A stretch of DNA of 64,000 nucleotides, taken from Leucobacter sp. L43. Lineage in GTDB: Bacteria > Actinomycetota > Actinomycetes > Actinomycetales > Microbacteriaceae. The notes below the pieces were generated by a model. That model made no database searches. It had not been told where the DNA came from and worked only from the letters and a program-made list of their open reading frames with translations. The position numbers were made by a program, and so were the translations under genes. Below, in pieces: positions 34,032 through 42,102 of the stretch (position 1 is its first letter; each line of letters opens with the position of its first letter). The stretch spans positions 930,001 through 994,000 of the forward strand of contig NZ_JAENJG010000001.1 in NCBI RefSeq assembly GCF_016597785.1. The letters are read 5' to 3'.

Positions 34032-34463
34032 TTACGCGACGGCCGTCACCCGTACCGCCGAGCGACCGCTGAGCATGCGGGACACCGGGCAGCGCTCGTG
34101 CGCGGCTGCGGCGAGCGCGTGCGCCTCGTCGAGCGGTACGCCGTCGAAGCGCAGTTCGGCGGCTCCGGAGAATTCGAACCCCTGGTCGGCCAGCGGGTGC
34201 AGCGAGATCTCCACGGTTGCTTCGACGTCGGTGCCCGGCCCCGCGACGACGCGAGCTGCCGCGTTCAGGCATGTCGCCCACGACAGGGCGAGCAGTTCCT
34301 CCGGGTTCGTGGCTCCCGCCCGGTTCTCCGCGGTCGCCGACGCGACGCGCACGCGCAGGCCGCCGTCGACGAAGCTCTCCCCGCTGATGCCGTCGGAGTT
34401 GCGGGCCACTGCGGTGTAGATCGGTGGCTCGGGTGTTCGGTGCGTCGTTTCGCTGCTCGGCAT
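34032..34463 (-). CDS. OsmC/Ohr-family peroxiredoxin
   Basis: A 143-residue OsmC-like protein. Two reactive cysteines are visible: Cys65 in NPEELLALSWATCLNAA and Cys125 in HERCPVSRML. Such proteins reduce organic hydroperoxides in the cytosol. It is divergent from metN, with a promoter and dyad in the 96-bp gap. Confidence 0.88.
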   Translation of the reverse strand: MPSSETTHRTPEPPIYTAVARNSDGISGESFVDGGLRVRVASATAENRAGATNPEELLALSWATCLNAAARVVAGPGTDVEATVEISLHPLADQGFEFSGAAELRFDGVPLDEAHALAAAAHERCPVSRMLSGRSAVRVTAVA

Positions 34464-34480
34464 GGTGCTCCTGACGTGAC

Positions 34481-34522
34481 TTGCGATTGCGGGCTGCGCA
34501 CTCTATGTTAGACCCAGTCTAA
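34481..34522 (+). promoter_or_regulatory. metNIQ promoter with candidate McbR-like operator
   Basis: -35 TTGCGA (34481-34486), 17-bp spacer, -10 TATGTT (34504-34509). Over the -10 and start region lies the perfect dyad TTAGAC-CCA-GTCTAA (34508-34522). Its half-sites TAGAC/GTCTA are those of the McbR operators of Corynebacterium methionine/cysteine genes, although those have a 6-bp spacer and this has 3. Repression of methionine uptake genes is therefore plausible; the regulator is not in the window. Confidence 0.5.
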
Positions 34523-34559
34523 TTAATACGATTCGTGAAAGCACCGTGGTGAAGAGCTG

Positions 34560-35318
34560 ATGAGCGACGCAACGACCACTTCGACGGCGGTCGTCTTCGA
34601 CCGCGTGAGTCGTCGCTTCGTTCACGGTGAGGCGGAGGTCGACGCGCTCTCCGATGTCAGCCTCGACATTCCTCGCGGTTCGATCTTCGGAGTGCTCGGC
34701 GAGAGCGGCGCGGGGAAATCCACGCTGCTGAGACTCATGAACGGTCTCGATCTGCCGACCAGCGGACGCGTGATCGTCAGCGGTACGGATCTCGCCGCGC
34801 TCGGCTCTCGAGAGTTGCGCGCCATGCGGCACCGGATCGGCGTCGTCTTCCAGCACTTCAACCTGCTCGGCAATCTCACGGTGCGCGCGAACATCGCCCT
34901 CCCGCTGCGCCTGCAGCATCGCCGCGACCCCGCGCGCGTGACCGCAATGATGGAGTTCGTCGGGCTCGCAGGGCTCTCCGACCGCTATCCGGCTCAGCTC
35001 TCCGGGGGGCAGCAGCAGCGAGTGGCGATCGCCCGCGCACTCGTCACCGACCCTGAACTGCTGCTGTGCGATGAACCCACGTCCGCGCTCGACACGCACA
35101 CGACGGCGGAGATTCTCGAACTGCTGCAGGCGACCCGGGCGGAGTTCGGAACGACGATCGCACTGGTCACCCACGAACTCGACGCGGTGAAGGCCGTGTG
35201 CGACGCCGCAGCGGTCTTCGAGCGAGGACGCCTGCTCGACATCGTCGAGGTTCCCCGAGTCGCACAGCACCGGGAGCCCCGATACCTCGATCACGTGAAA
35301 TCGAGGCTCGCATCTTGA
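34560..35318 (+). CDS. metN: methionine ABC transporter ATPase (MetN-type, short)
   Basis: A 252-residue ATPase. Walker [10 protein letters not shown] (about 45-53), Q-loop FQHFNLL, signature [15 protein letters not shown] and Walker [13 protein letters not shown]. It lacks the roughly 90-residue C-terminal NIL/ACT-like domain of E. coli MetN (343 residues) that binds intracellular methionine and inhibits transport. Followed by metI (TTGA overlap) and metQ, so the set is a D/L-methionine importer by context; other MetNIQ-family cargo is possible. Confidence 0.88.
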   Translation: MSDATTTSTAVVFDRVSRRFVHGEAEVDALSDVSLDIPRGSIFGVLGESGAGKSTLLRLMNGLDLPTSGRVIVSGTDLAALGSRELRAMRHRIGVVFQHFNLLGNLTVRANIALPLRLQHRRDPARVTAMMEFVGLAGLSDRYPAQLSGGQQQRVAIARALVTDPELLLCDEPTSALDTHTTAEILELLQATRAEFGTTIALVTHELDAVKAVCDAAAVFERGRLLDIVEVPRVAQHREPRYLDHVKSRLAS

Positions 35319-35995
35319 ACTTCTGGAACGAGCTCGACCGTGTCTTCGGGGAGCACGGCGGAGAGATCGCCCGAGCACTGGGCGAGACGGGCTACATGGT
35401 GCTCGCGTCGATCATCGTCGCGGTCGTCCTCGGCACTCCGCTCGGCATCGTGATCACCCTCACACGACCGGGCGGCGTCATGCCGAGACGTGCGATCTGG
35501 AGCGCGGCCAACGCGTACGTCACCATCGTGCGCTCCTTCCCGTTCCTGCTCTTCGTCGTCTTCATGATTCCCCTCACGCGCCTCGTCTTCGACACGAGTT
35601 TCGGCACCGTGGCCGCGACCTTCCCGCTCGGCTTCGTCGCGGTCGCCATCTACGCCCGCCTCACCGAGCAGATTCTGCTCGAACTGCCGAGCGGATTGCT
35701 GCTCGCGGCGGAGTCGATGGGCGCGAGCATTCCGCAGACCGTGTTCCGCTTCCTCCTCGTCGAGGGGCGATCCGGTCTGGTCTACGCACTCACATCGGCG
35801 ACCATCAGCTTCGTCTCCTACTCGACCGTGCTCGGCGTCGTCGGCGGAGGCGGCATCGGCGACTTCGCGATGCGGTACGGCTACCACCAGTACGACTTCA
35901 CTCTCATGTACGTCACGATCGCGCTCATCGTCGCCTGCGTCATGCTGCTGCAGAGCCTCGGCACACGCGTCTCCCGCGCGATCGATCACCGCTGA
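35315..35995 (+). CDS. metI: methionine ABC transporter permease
   Basis: A 226-residue MetI permease with five or six membrane segments, TIVRSFPFLLFVVFMIPLTR and the EAA-loop region LAAESMGASIPQTVFRFLLVE. The start is assigned to TTG at 35315, overlapping the metN stop (TTGA); no in-frame ATG or GTG lies near and the first residues [18 protein letters not shown] resemble the family start. Confidence 0.9.
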   Translation: MNFWNELDRVFGEHGGEIARALGETGYMVLASIIVAVVLGTPLGIVITLTRPGGVMPRRAIWSAANAYVTIVRSFPFLLFVVFMIPLTRLVFDTSFGTVAATFPLGFVAVAIYARLTEQILLELPSGLLLAAESMGASIPQTVFRFLLVEGRSGLVYALTSATISFVSYSTVLGVVGGGGIGDFAMRYGYHQYDFTLMYVTIALIVACVMLLQSLGTRVSRAIDHR

Positions 35996-36048
35996 GCGGT
36001 GCGGACGCCCCTCCCCCTCGATCCCCCATCCTTGACAGAAAGCACCCC

Positions 36049-36873
36049 ATGCGCCATCGCCTGATCATCACCGCCACTGCCGCCACCGCCGCTCTCCTGA
36101 CCCTCGCCGGCTGCGCCACTGGCCCAGACGCTGCCGATGGCTCGGGCGCGGGAGGAGGCCAGGAGACGCGGACGCTGAAGGTCGCGGCGACCACCACTCC
36201 GATGACTGACGTCGTGGAGGCCGCAGCCGAGGCGATTGCGGCACCGTACGAGATCGAACTCGTCGAGGTCGCCGATTACGTGCAGCCCAATTCGATGCTG
36301 CAGCACGGGGAGCTCGACGCCAACTTCGTGCAGCATCCGCCGTTCATGGAAGAGTTCAACGCGGGCAACGACGCGTCGCTCGTGGTCATCGAGCCCGTGT
36401 ATCTGACCGTGGTCGGGATGTACTCGAGCACGCACGCGAGCATGGACGAAGTGCCGGAAGGAGGCCGCATCGTCATTCCGCAGGACACCTCGAACGCCGC
36501 CCGGGCGCTGCAGATGGTCGCGAAGGCCGGACTGATCGAGCTCGACGCAGACGCCGACACCTGGTCGGTGACGGTCGACGACATCACGAAGAACCCCAAG
36601 AACCTCGATTTCGTGGAGGTCGACATCATGCAGCTCTCGGCGGCGTACCCTGAGGCCGACGCCGTCTTCCTGCACGGCACGTTCGCCCGCCAGCTGGGCC
36701 TCACACCGGATGAGGATGCGATCGCCGTGGAGCAGGACCCTCAGTTCGCCGTTTCGCTCGTATCCCGCGAGGACAACGCCGATTCGCCGGAGGTCGCCGC
36801 ACTCGCAGAGGCGTTCCACAGCGACGAGGTGCGTCAGGCGCTCGAGGACGCAGAGGTACCGGTGGCCTTCTAG
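36049..36873 (+). CDS. metQ: methionine-binding lipoprotein MetQ (NlpA family)
   Basis: A 274-residue lipoprotein. Signal peptide with lipobox LAGC (Cys22), then a short Gly/Ser linker. The mature part TLKVAATTTPMTDVVEAAAE and LDANFVQHPPFMEEFN match NlpA/MetQ proteins. It captures methionine for MetNI. Last gene of the operon, converging on the MFS gene 6 bp away. Confidence 0.92.
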   Translation: MRHRLIITATAATAALLTLAGCATGPDAADGSGAGGGQETRTLKVAATTTPMTDVVEAAAEAIAAPYEIELVEVADYVQPNSMLQHGELDANFVQHPPFMEEFNAGNDASLVVIEPVYLTVVGMYSSTHASMDEVPEGGRIVIPQDTSNAARALQMVAKAGLIELDADADTWSVTVDDITKNPKNLDFVEVDIMQLSAAYPEADAVFLHGTFARQLGLTPDEDAIAVEQDPQFAVSLVSREDNADSPEVAALAEAFHSDEVRQALEDAEVPVAF

Positions 36874-36879
36874 CCTCCC

Positions 36880-38100
36880 TCAGCCCGCCTGCGGCGTCGC
36901 GCCTGCGCGACCTGATCCGCGAGTCGCAGTGTCGTGCAGCGTTCTCGCCACCGCGCGCCGACCGATCGCCCAGGTGAGCAGTCCGCAGAGGGCGAAGCTC
37001 GCTCCGAGAACAGCACATCCTGTCCACCCCGCAGCGGAGTAGATCGTGGTGGTGGCGGTGGCGCCGAGGGCGGAGCCGAGCGAGTAGAAGATCATGTAGC
37101 CGCCGATGGTGCTGCTGGTCTGCTCCGAGTGGGCGGCGGCGAGCAGGGACTGGTTGCTGACGTGCACGGCCTGGACAGCGAAGTCCAGGACGATGACACC
37201 GACGATGACGAGCCAGAGCGACCATGTGGCCTGCCCGGATGCGATCCACGACAGCGCCAGCAACGCGAGGGCGGTACCGGTCACGAGGTCTGCTCGGCCG
37301 GTGTCGGCCCAACGACCGGCCCGTGCAGCTCCCAGCGCACCAGCGAGCCCGGCTATTCCGAACAGGCCGATCTGGGCCGTGCTGAGTTGCCACGGCGCGG
37401 CGGCCAGTGGGAGCGCGAGTGCGCTCCAGAGCGTGCCGAAGGAAGCGAACAGGAAGAACGCGATCAACCCGTGCGAGATGAACAGCGGCTCGCGAAAGAG
37501 GTGCCCGAGTGAGGCCAGCACGTCTCCGTAGGTCCTGCGATTCGAGCGGTGGTCTGCCGGAAGCCGCTTCACTACCGCGATCGAGAGCACGACGAGAAGC
37601 AGCATGAGCGTGATGTACACGCTTCGCCACCCCCACAGATCGGCGAGAAACCCGGCCGAGACTCGGGCCCCGAGGATTCCGATGATGACCCCGGAGGTGA
37701 CGATTCCGAGCGTGCGACCACGCTCGGCCGGCGTCGACAGATCAGCGGCGAATGCGACGGCGGTCTGCACGATGACGGCGAACAGCCCCGTCACGGCGAG
37801 GCCGATGAGCAACATCCACGGGGTCGCTGAGATCGCGACCATCAGCATGCCGGTCGCGGCGAGGATGAGTTGGCCTCCGATGAGCTTGCGTCGGTCGAGC
37901 ATGTCCCCCATGGGAACGAGGACAACCAGGCCTGCGAGGTAGCCGATCTGGCCGGTCGCGACGATCCATCCCAGCTCGGACTCGGGCACACGGAAGTCTT
38001 GCCCGATCTGCGCGAGCATTGGCTGGGCAACGTAGATCGTCGACACAGCGACCGAGCACACCATCGAGAGCAGCAGCCTTCGGCCATGCGCACGTTTCAC
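36880..38100 (-). CDS. MFS transporter, drug/sugar efflux type
   Basis: A 406-residue major-facilitator protein with twelve likely membrane segments. The loop 2-3 motif is GYLAGLVVLVPMGDMLDRRKLI and a Gly-rich stretch lies in segment 5 (GIVTSGVIIGILGARVSAGF). The GTG at 38100 is taken as start because GGAG lies 5 nt upstream; a TTG seven codons earlier is less likely. It is divergent from an HxlR regulator with two related operator-like repeats between them, the standard arrangement of an inducible efflux pump. Confidence 0.87.
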   Translation of the reverse strand: MKRAHGRRLLLSMVCSVAVSTIYVAQPMLAQIGQDFRVPESELGWIVATGQIGYLAGLVVLVPMGDMLDRRKLIGGQLILAATGMLMVAISATPWMLLIGLAVTGLFAVIVQTAVAFAADLSTPAERGRTLGIVTSGVIIGILGARVSAGFLADLWGWRSVYITLMLLLVVLSIAVVKRLPADHRSNRRTYGDVLASLGHLFREPLFISHGLIAFFLFASFGTLWSALALPLAAAPWQLSTAQIGLFGIAGLAGALGAARAGRWADTGRADLVTGTALALLALSWIASGQATWSLWLVIVGVIVLDFAVQAVHVSNQSLLAAAHSEQTSSTIGGYMIFYSLGSALGATATTTIYSAAGWTGCAVLGASFALCGLLTWAIGRRAVARTLHDTATRGSGRAGATPQAG

Positions 38101-38114
38101 ATCGTCTCCAATCA

Positions 38115-38129
38115 GTTTCAATTTGCAAC
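38115..38129. promoter_or_regulatory. candidate HxlR operator 1
   Basis: GTTTCAATTTGCAAC forms a dyad with one mismatched pair around a central T. It is embedded in a larger inverted repeat ATCAGTT-N9-AACTGAT (38111-38133). It lies 15 bp upstream of the MFS start. A related copy is at 38151-38165. Confidence 0.5.
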
Positions 38130-38150
38130 TGATTGGAGTATGTCAGAATG

Positions 38151-38165
38151 GTTTCGATCTGCAAC
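38151..38165. promoter_or_regulatory. candidate HxlR operator 2
   Basis: GTTTCGATCTGCAAC differs from operator 1 at two positions and lies 36 bp from it, in the same orientation, 15 bp upstream of the HxlR start codon. Binding here would allow autoregulation. Confidence 0.45.
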
Positions 38166-38180
38166 CTTTCGGGAGGCATC

Positions 38181-38639
38181 ATGAACCCAGCACGGCACGT
38201 CGGCAATATGACGTGGACCGATTCCACGTGCCCGGTCGCGCGGACCCTCGACCTCGTCGGCGACCGGTGGAGCCTGCTGATCGTTCGCGACGCCATGGAC
38301 CATGCGCGATCATTCACCGATTTCCAGCAGCGCACCGGGGTCGCGCGCAACATCCTCACCGACCGGCTTCGCCGCCTCGTCGAACACGGCATCCTGGAGC
38401 GAGAGACGGCAATCTCCGGACGCCGGCAGGTCTACGTCCTCACTGAGGCAGGTCGCGACCTCTTCACGATCATCGTGGCGATGCGTCAGTGGGGCGAGCG
38501 ACACGCGTTCGCCGACGACGAAGCGCATTCGACTCTCGTGGATGAGAGTGGCAGCCCGTTGGGCCGACTGCGCCCGACCAATGCCAATGGGCGCCGCGTC
38601 GACGTCGATTCAACCGAAGTCATACGTGACGGCGAGTAG
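38181..38639 (+). CDS. HxlR-family transcriptional regulator
   Basis: A 152-residue winged-helix protein. The HxlR signature is STCPVARTLDLVGDRWSLLIVRDAM (positions about 15-39; key residues Cys17, Trp30), followed by FQQRTGVARNILTDRLRRLV and the wing ETAISGRRQVYVLTEAGR. The single N-terminal Cys resembles redox- or electrophile-sensing members. ATG at 38181 is preceded by GGGAGG. It probably represses the divergent MFS gene. Confidence 0.9.
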   Translation: MNPARHVGNMTWTDSTCPVARTLDLVGDRWSLLIVRDAMDHARSFTDFQQRTGVARNILTDRLRRLVEHGILERETAISGRRQVYVLTEAGRDLFTIIVAMRQWGERHAFADDEAHSTLVDESGSPLGRLRPTNANGRRVDVDSTEVIRDGE

Positions 38640-38642
38640 AGT

Positions 38643-39209
38643 TCACCCGATCGGGTCGTCGCAGGCGGAGATGGTGATCGTACGATCGGCGAGCTCCCAC
38701 GGACGGTGCCAGGCGTACAGCTCCTCCTCCTGGGCGGCCCAGCGGTCCCAGTGCGGGGCGTAGACCTCACCATCGCGTGCGAGCGCGCGGCGCTTTCGCG
38801 TCACCGCCTCGACCTCGAGCCAGACGCTGCGCACCCGAGGCAGTGCCGCTCCTGCGGCGGCGGCCCAGTTCTCGGCCGCTGCGAGGTTCTCAGCGGTAAT
38901 CGCACCGCATCCCTCGATCACGAGTGGAACCCGCGGTTCGATGCGCTCGCGGGGACCGAATGCAGCCGCGATCCAGTCGTACGCACGGTAGCTGCTCGTT
39001 CGCAGCGCGGCCGCGAGCGCGAGCGACCCGGCGGCGAGCCCATCCCACCCCGGGTACAGCGCCTCCACGTGCAGCACCTGCGCAGGCCGGCGCAGGGCCG
39101 CGAACGTCTGCACCATATGCTCCGCGAGATGCGTCTTCCCCGAGCCGGAGCGGCCGTCGATGAGCAGCACGTCGCAGTCGGCGAGCTCCTCGAGATCCAG
39201 ATCCACCAT
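38643..39209 (-). CDS. P-loop NTPase, kinase-like, in the thiamine transport operon
   Basis: A 188-residue protein with Walker A DGRSGSGKT (about 18-26) and the general plan of uridine-kinase/adenylate-kinase-like NTPases (ALYPGWDGL, VIEGCGAIT, then VWLEVEAVTRKRRALARDG as an arginine-rich lid). There is no ABC signature (LSGGQ) or D-loop, so it is not ThiQ. It starts within thiP (ATGA overlap) in the position where thiQ is expected. Its substrate is not known; phosphorylation of an imported thiamine-related compound is a possibility. Confidence 0.7.
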   Translation of the reverse strand: MVDLDLEELADCDVLLIDGRSGSGKTHLAEHMVQTFAALRRPAQVLHVEALYPGWDGLAAGSLALAAALRTSSYRAYDWIAAAFGPRERIEPRVPLVIEGCGAITAENLAAAENWAAAAGAALPRVRSVWLEVEAVTRKRRALARDGEVYAPHWDRWAAQEEELYAWHRPWELADRTITISACDDPIG

Positions 39210-40945
39210 CAGAACTCCCGGTTCCCGTCCGTGCGCCAGCGTTCGGCCGCCAGCATGATGCCGGCCGTCAGCACGCCGAGCACGACCGCCCCCGCGAGCC
39301 CGGCCCCGTAGCTCTCGGGTGCCTGATGGCCGATCAGCGCGGCGACCACGACCGGGAGCGTCTGCTCCCCGGGTCGCACGAGGAAGGACGTGGCTCCGAA
39401 TTCCCCCAGCGAGGTCGCACAGGCGAAGCCGAGCGCGAGCCCCGCCGAACGTCCGAGCAGGGGCAGATCGATGGTGCGCAGCATCGCGAGCGGGCCGGCG
39501 CCGAGCGACGACGCCGCGTCGCGCAGCTCGGTCGGGATTCCCCGGAGCACGGGCAGCAGCGTGCGCACGACGAGCGGCAGCGCGACGAGGGCCTGAGCGA
39601 TCGGGATCAAGACGGTCGAAGTTCGCAGATCGAACCCGATGCCGAGCGGCCGATTCATGGTCAGGAGCAGACCGAAGCCCAGTGTCACTGCTGATACGCC
39701 GAGCGGCAACATCACGAGCGCGTCGAAGGCCTCGATGCCCCGTCGGAGCGATCGGGTGCGAGGGCGACGGGAGAGGACGAGGGCCAGCAGCATGCCGAGC
39801 ACGATAGCGATGAGGGCAGCCACCGCGGCGATGCGGAGCGAGGCTCCGATGGCCTCGAGCACCGTGCCATCGATCGGCAGCGCTTCCGGCGGATCTGCGA
39901 GCGCGGCGTAATTCGCCAGCGTCCACCTCCCTTCCCGGTCCCTCAGCGAGCGCGTCACCAGAGCGGTGAGCGGGAGCACGTGCAGCAGCAGCAGCGTCGC
40001 CCCCACCAGCGTCAGCACCGGAGCATCGACTCGCCGTGGAGGCGTTCCGCGCCCCCGCTCCTCGCGCAGCACGACCGCGCGCTCTCCGGCGCGGCGCAAC
40101 TGCGCCGACACGGCGAGCGCGGCGGCCACGATCGCGAACTGGGCGATCGACAGCACCGCCGCGCCGCGGAGGTCCAGGAACTGAACGGTGAGCCGGTAGA
40201 TCTCCGTCTCCACGTTCGCGAAGGCGGTGCCGCCGAGAATGAGCACGATGCCGAACGAGGTGGAGCAGAAGAGGAACACGAGCGCCGCGGCGGACGCGAT
40301 GGCGGGGCCGAGCGCGGGGAGTGTCACGATGCACCAGGCGCGCACCCGTGATGCGCCGAGCACTCGCGCGGCCTGCTCGGAGGTGTCGTCGAGGCGGGCC
40401 CAGAACCCGCCGACCATGCGCGCGACGACGCCGACGTTCGGAAATGCGAGTGCGAGTACGACCGCGGCGAAGCTCTGGTCCAGCCCCCACGATCCCAGCG
40501 GCCCTCCCGGTCCGAGCAACGCCGAGAATGCGACGCCGACGACCACCGAGGGCAGCACGAACGGCACCGTGAGCACCCCTTGCAGCACCCGCTTGCCGCG
40601 AAAATCGAGACGGTAGAGCGCGTAGGCGGCTGGTACCCCGAGCGCGAGGGAGAGCGCAGTCGCGAGCCCCGCTTGGGCGAACGTCTGGCCGATGACCCGC
40701 CAGGTGCGTACGGCGCCGAACACCTCTGGCAGACCGCTCAGATCGAGTCGTCCCCCGTCGACGAACCCTGTCGCGACGAGCGAGAACACCGGCCAAACGA
40801 AGAACAGGGCGAGGAACGCGAGCGGCAGGGCCGCCGCCAGCGTCCACGCTGCAACGCCCCACGGGCCGAGAGCGGCACGTGGGGCGCCTCGGCCAGTCGG
40901 GCGGATGATCAGAGGCCGATCTGCTCGCTCAGGGCTTTGAGCCAC
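39209..40945 (-). CDS. thiP: thiamine ABC transporter permease (ThiP-type, two fused domains)
   Basis: A roughly 578-residue permease with two tandem binding-protein-dependent permease domains and about twelve membrane segments; EAA-type loops are EQAARVLGASRVRAW and RDAASSLGAGPLAM. E. coli ThiP is 536 residues and has the same plan. The start is uncertain: GTG at 40945 is the nearest usual start codon and gives a 36-bp overlap with thiB. The upstream partner is the binding protein under a TPP riboswitch. Confidence 0.85.
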   Translation of the reverse strand: MAQSPERADRPLIIRPTGRGAPRAALGPWGVAAWTLAAALPLAFLALFFVWPVFSLVATGFVDGGRLDLSGLPEVFGAVRTWRVIGQTFAQAGLATALSLALGVPAAYALYRLDFRGKRVLQGVLTVPFVLPSVVVGVAFSALLGPGGPLGSWGLDQSFAAVVLALAFPNVGVVARMVGGFWARLDDTSEQAARVLGASRVRAWCIVTLPALGPAIASAAALVFLFCSTSFGIVLILGGTAFANVETEIYRLTVQFLDLRGAAVLSIAQFAIVAAALAVSAQLRRAGERAVVLREERGRGTPPRRVDAPVLTLVGATLLLLHVLPLTALVTRSLRDREGRWTLANYAALADPPEALPIDGTVLEAIGASLRIAAVAALIAIVLGMLLALVLSRRPRTRSLRRGIEAFDALVMLPLGVSAVTLGFGLLLTMNRPLGIGFDLRTSTVLIPIAQALVALPLVVRTLLPVLRGIPTELRDAASSLGAGPLAMLRTIDLPLLGRSAGLALGFACATSLGEFGATSFLVRPGEQTLPVVVAALIGHQAPESYGAGLAGAVVLGVLTAGIMLAAERWRTDGNREF

Positions 40946-41994
40946 TCCTCGCGACCCGACTCGATCTCGCGGGAGCTGAGGTCGTGCGTCCGCCCCGGCG
41001 CGGGCGACGGCGCGAATTCCCTCCATGCCGAGGGCAGTTCCACAGCCGCATCGACGGGGTTCATGTACATCGCGTCCGGAATGGTCTGCTGGAACTCCTG
41101 CGACACGAGATAGTCGACCACGGCCTCGGCGCCGGCCTCGTTCTGAGCACCCCTCAGCACCCCTGCGTACTCGACCTGCCGCGTGCACGTGTCGAGCAGC
41201 GCGGCAGTGCTCGACGCCGTGCCAGTCTCGTCGACCGTGAAGGCCGGAGACGAAGCGTAGGAGACCACGATCGGCCGCGTACCCGCTTCGCCGCCCTGGG
41301 TGAACTGACCGTAATACGCGTCGCTCCACCCCTGCTCGATGCGCGCTCCATTGTCGACGAGCCGCTGCCAGTAGCCCGCGAAACCGTCCTCCCCGAATTC
41401 GGCGACGGTGCCGACGAGGAACGAGGCCCCCGTCGACGAAGCGGTCGGGTCGAGCAACACGGTGAGATCGCGATACTCCGGCTTCGCCAGGTCGTCGTAG
41501 GTTCGCGGCTCCGAGATCCCCTGATCCGCGAACCAGGCGGTGTCGATATTGATGCAGGTCGCGCCATGGTCCACTGCGACGAGGCCGGAAGCCGGATCGC
41601 CGTCGACGGCGAACTGCTCAGCGCCCTCGGGCAGCTGCGCTGGAGCGTAGTCGGCGACCACGTCGTTGTCGATGAGACGCGAGGCGAAGATGTTGTCGAC
41701 GCCGAAGAACGCATCGGCGATGGGCGCACCCTGGGTGAGTACGAGCTTGTTCGTGAGCTCTCCCCCGTCGCCGGCCGAGACGACCTGTACGTCGTACCCG
41801 GTCGCTGCGCTGGCGGCCGCAGCGAAATCATCGTTCGGGAACGAGTCGTGGACGGCGAGCGTCACCGTCTTCGTATCCGGCGCTTGCTCCGCACCGCTCG
41901 CGCATCCGCTCGCTCCGAGGCAGAGCAGTGCCCCGAGCGCGAGCGCGGGCAGTGCGCGGTGCCGCACACGATGAGAATTGGGCGTAGGCGTCAT
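40909..41994 (-). CDS. thiB: thiamine-binding lipoprotein (ThiB/TbpA-type)
   Basis: A 361-residue binding protein. The signal peptide ends at Cys31 (GASGC). The mature part VTLAVHDSFPNDDFAAA, GADAFFG-like loop (APIADAFFGVDNIFASRL), IVVSYASSPAFTV and MYMNPVDAAVELP match thiamine-binding proteins. It binds thiamine or TPP outside the cell for ThiP. The TPP riboswitch immediately upstream (42002-42087) confirms the assignment; its ribosome-binding site AGGAAGGA borders that element. Confidence 0.9.
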   Translation of the reverse strand: MTPTPNSHRVRHRALPALALGALLCLGASGCASGAEQAPDTKTVTLAVHDSFPNDDFAAAASAATGYDVQVVSAGDGGELTNKLVLTQGAPIADAFFGVDNIFASRLIDNDVVADYAPAQLPEGAEQFAVDGDPASGLVAVDHGATCINIDTAWFADQGISEPRTYDDLAKPEYRDLTVLLDPTASSTGASFLVGTVAEFGEDGFAGYWQRLVDNGARIEQGWSDAYYGQFTQGGEAGTRPIVVSYASSPAFTVDETGTASSTAALLDTCTRQVEYAGVLRGAQNEAGAEAVVDYLVSQEFQQTIPDAMYMNPVDAAVELPSAWREFAPSPAPGRTHDLSSREIESGREEWLKALSEQIGL

Positions 41995-42001
41995 TGAGGC
42001 G

Positions 42002-42087
42002 TCCTTCCTCCGCTGGCATGAACCAGATCAGGTGAACGGTCGGAGCTCGCGTGCTCCCTCTCAGCCCCGCGCGCCGGGACTCCCGTG
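42002..42087 (-). promoter_or_regulatory. TPP riboswitch upstream of thiB
   Basis: On the minus strand the element reads, in order, ACGGGAGTCCCGG, GGGCTGAGAGGGAG (CTGAGA core at 42064-42059), CTCCGACCGTTCACCTGATC and TGGTTCATGCCAGCGGAGG. These are the conserved THI-box segments with the pyrimidine- and pyrophosphate-binding halves. The 3' end GGAGGAAGGA (42011-42002) is the ribosome-binding region of thiB, 7 nt from the start, which suggests translational control by sequestration when TPP is plentiful. Confidence 0.93.
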
Positions 42088-42102
42088 GATTGCCCTCTTA
42101 CC

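Noticed and set aside
38643-39209. ThiQ, the ATPase of the thiamine transporter
   Set aside because: A Walker A motif is present but no ABC signature, Q-loop or D-loop.
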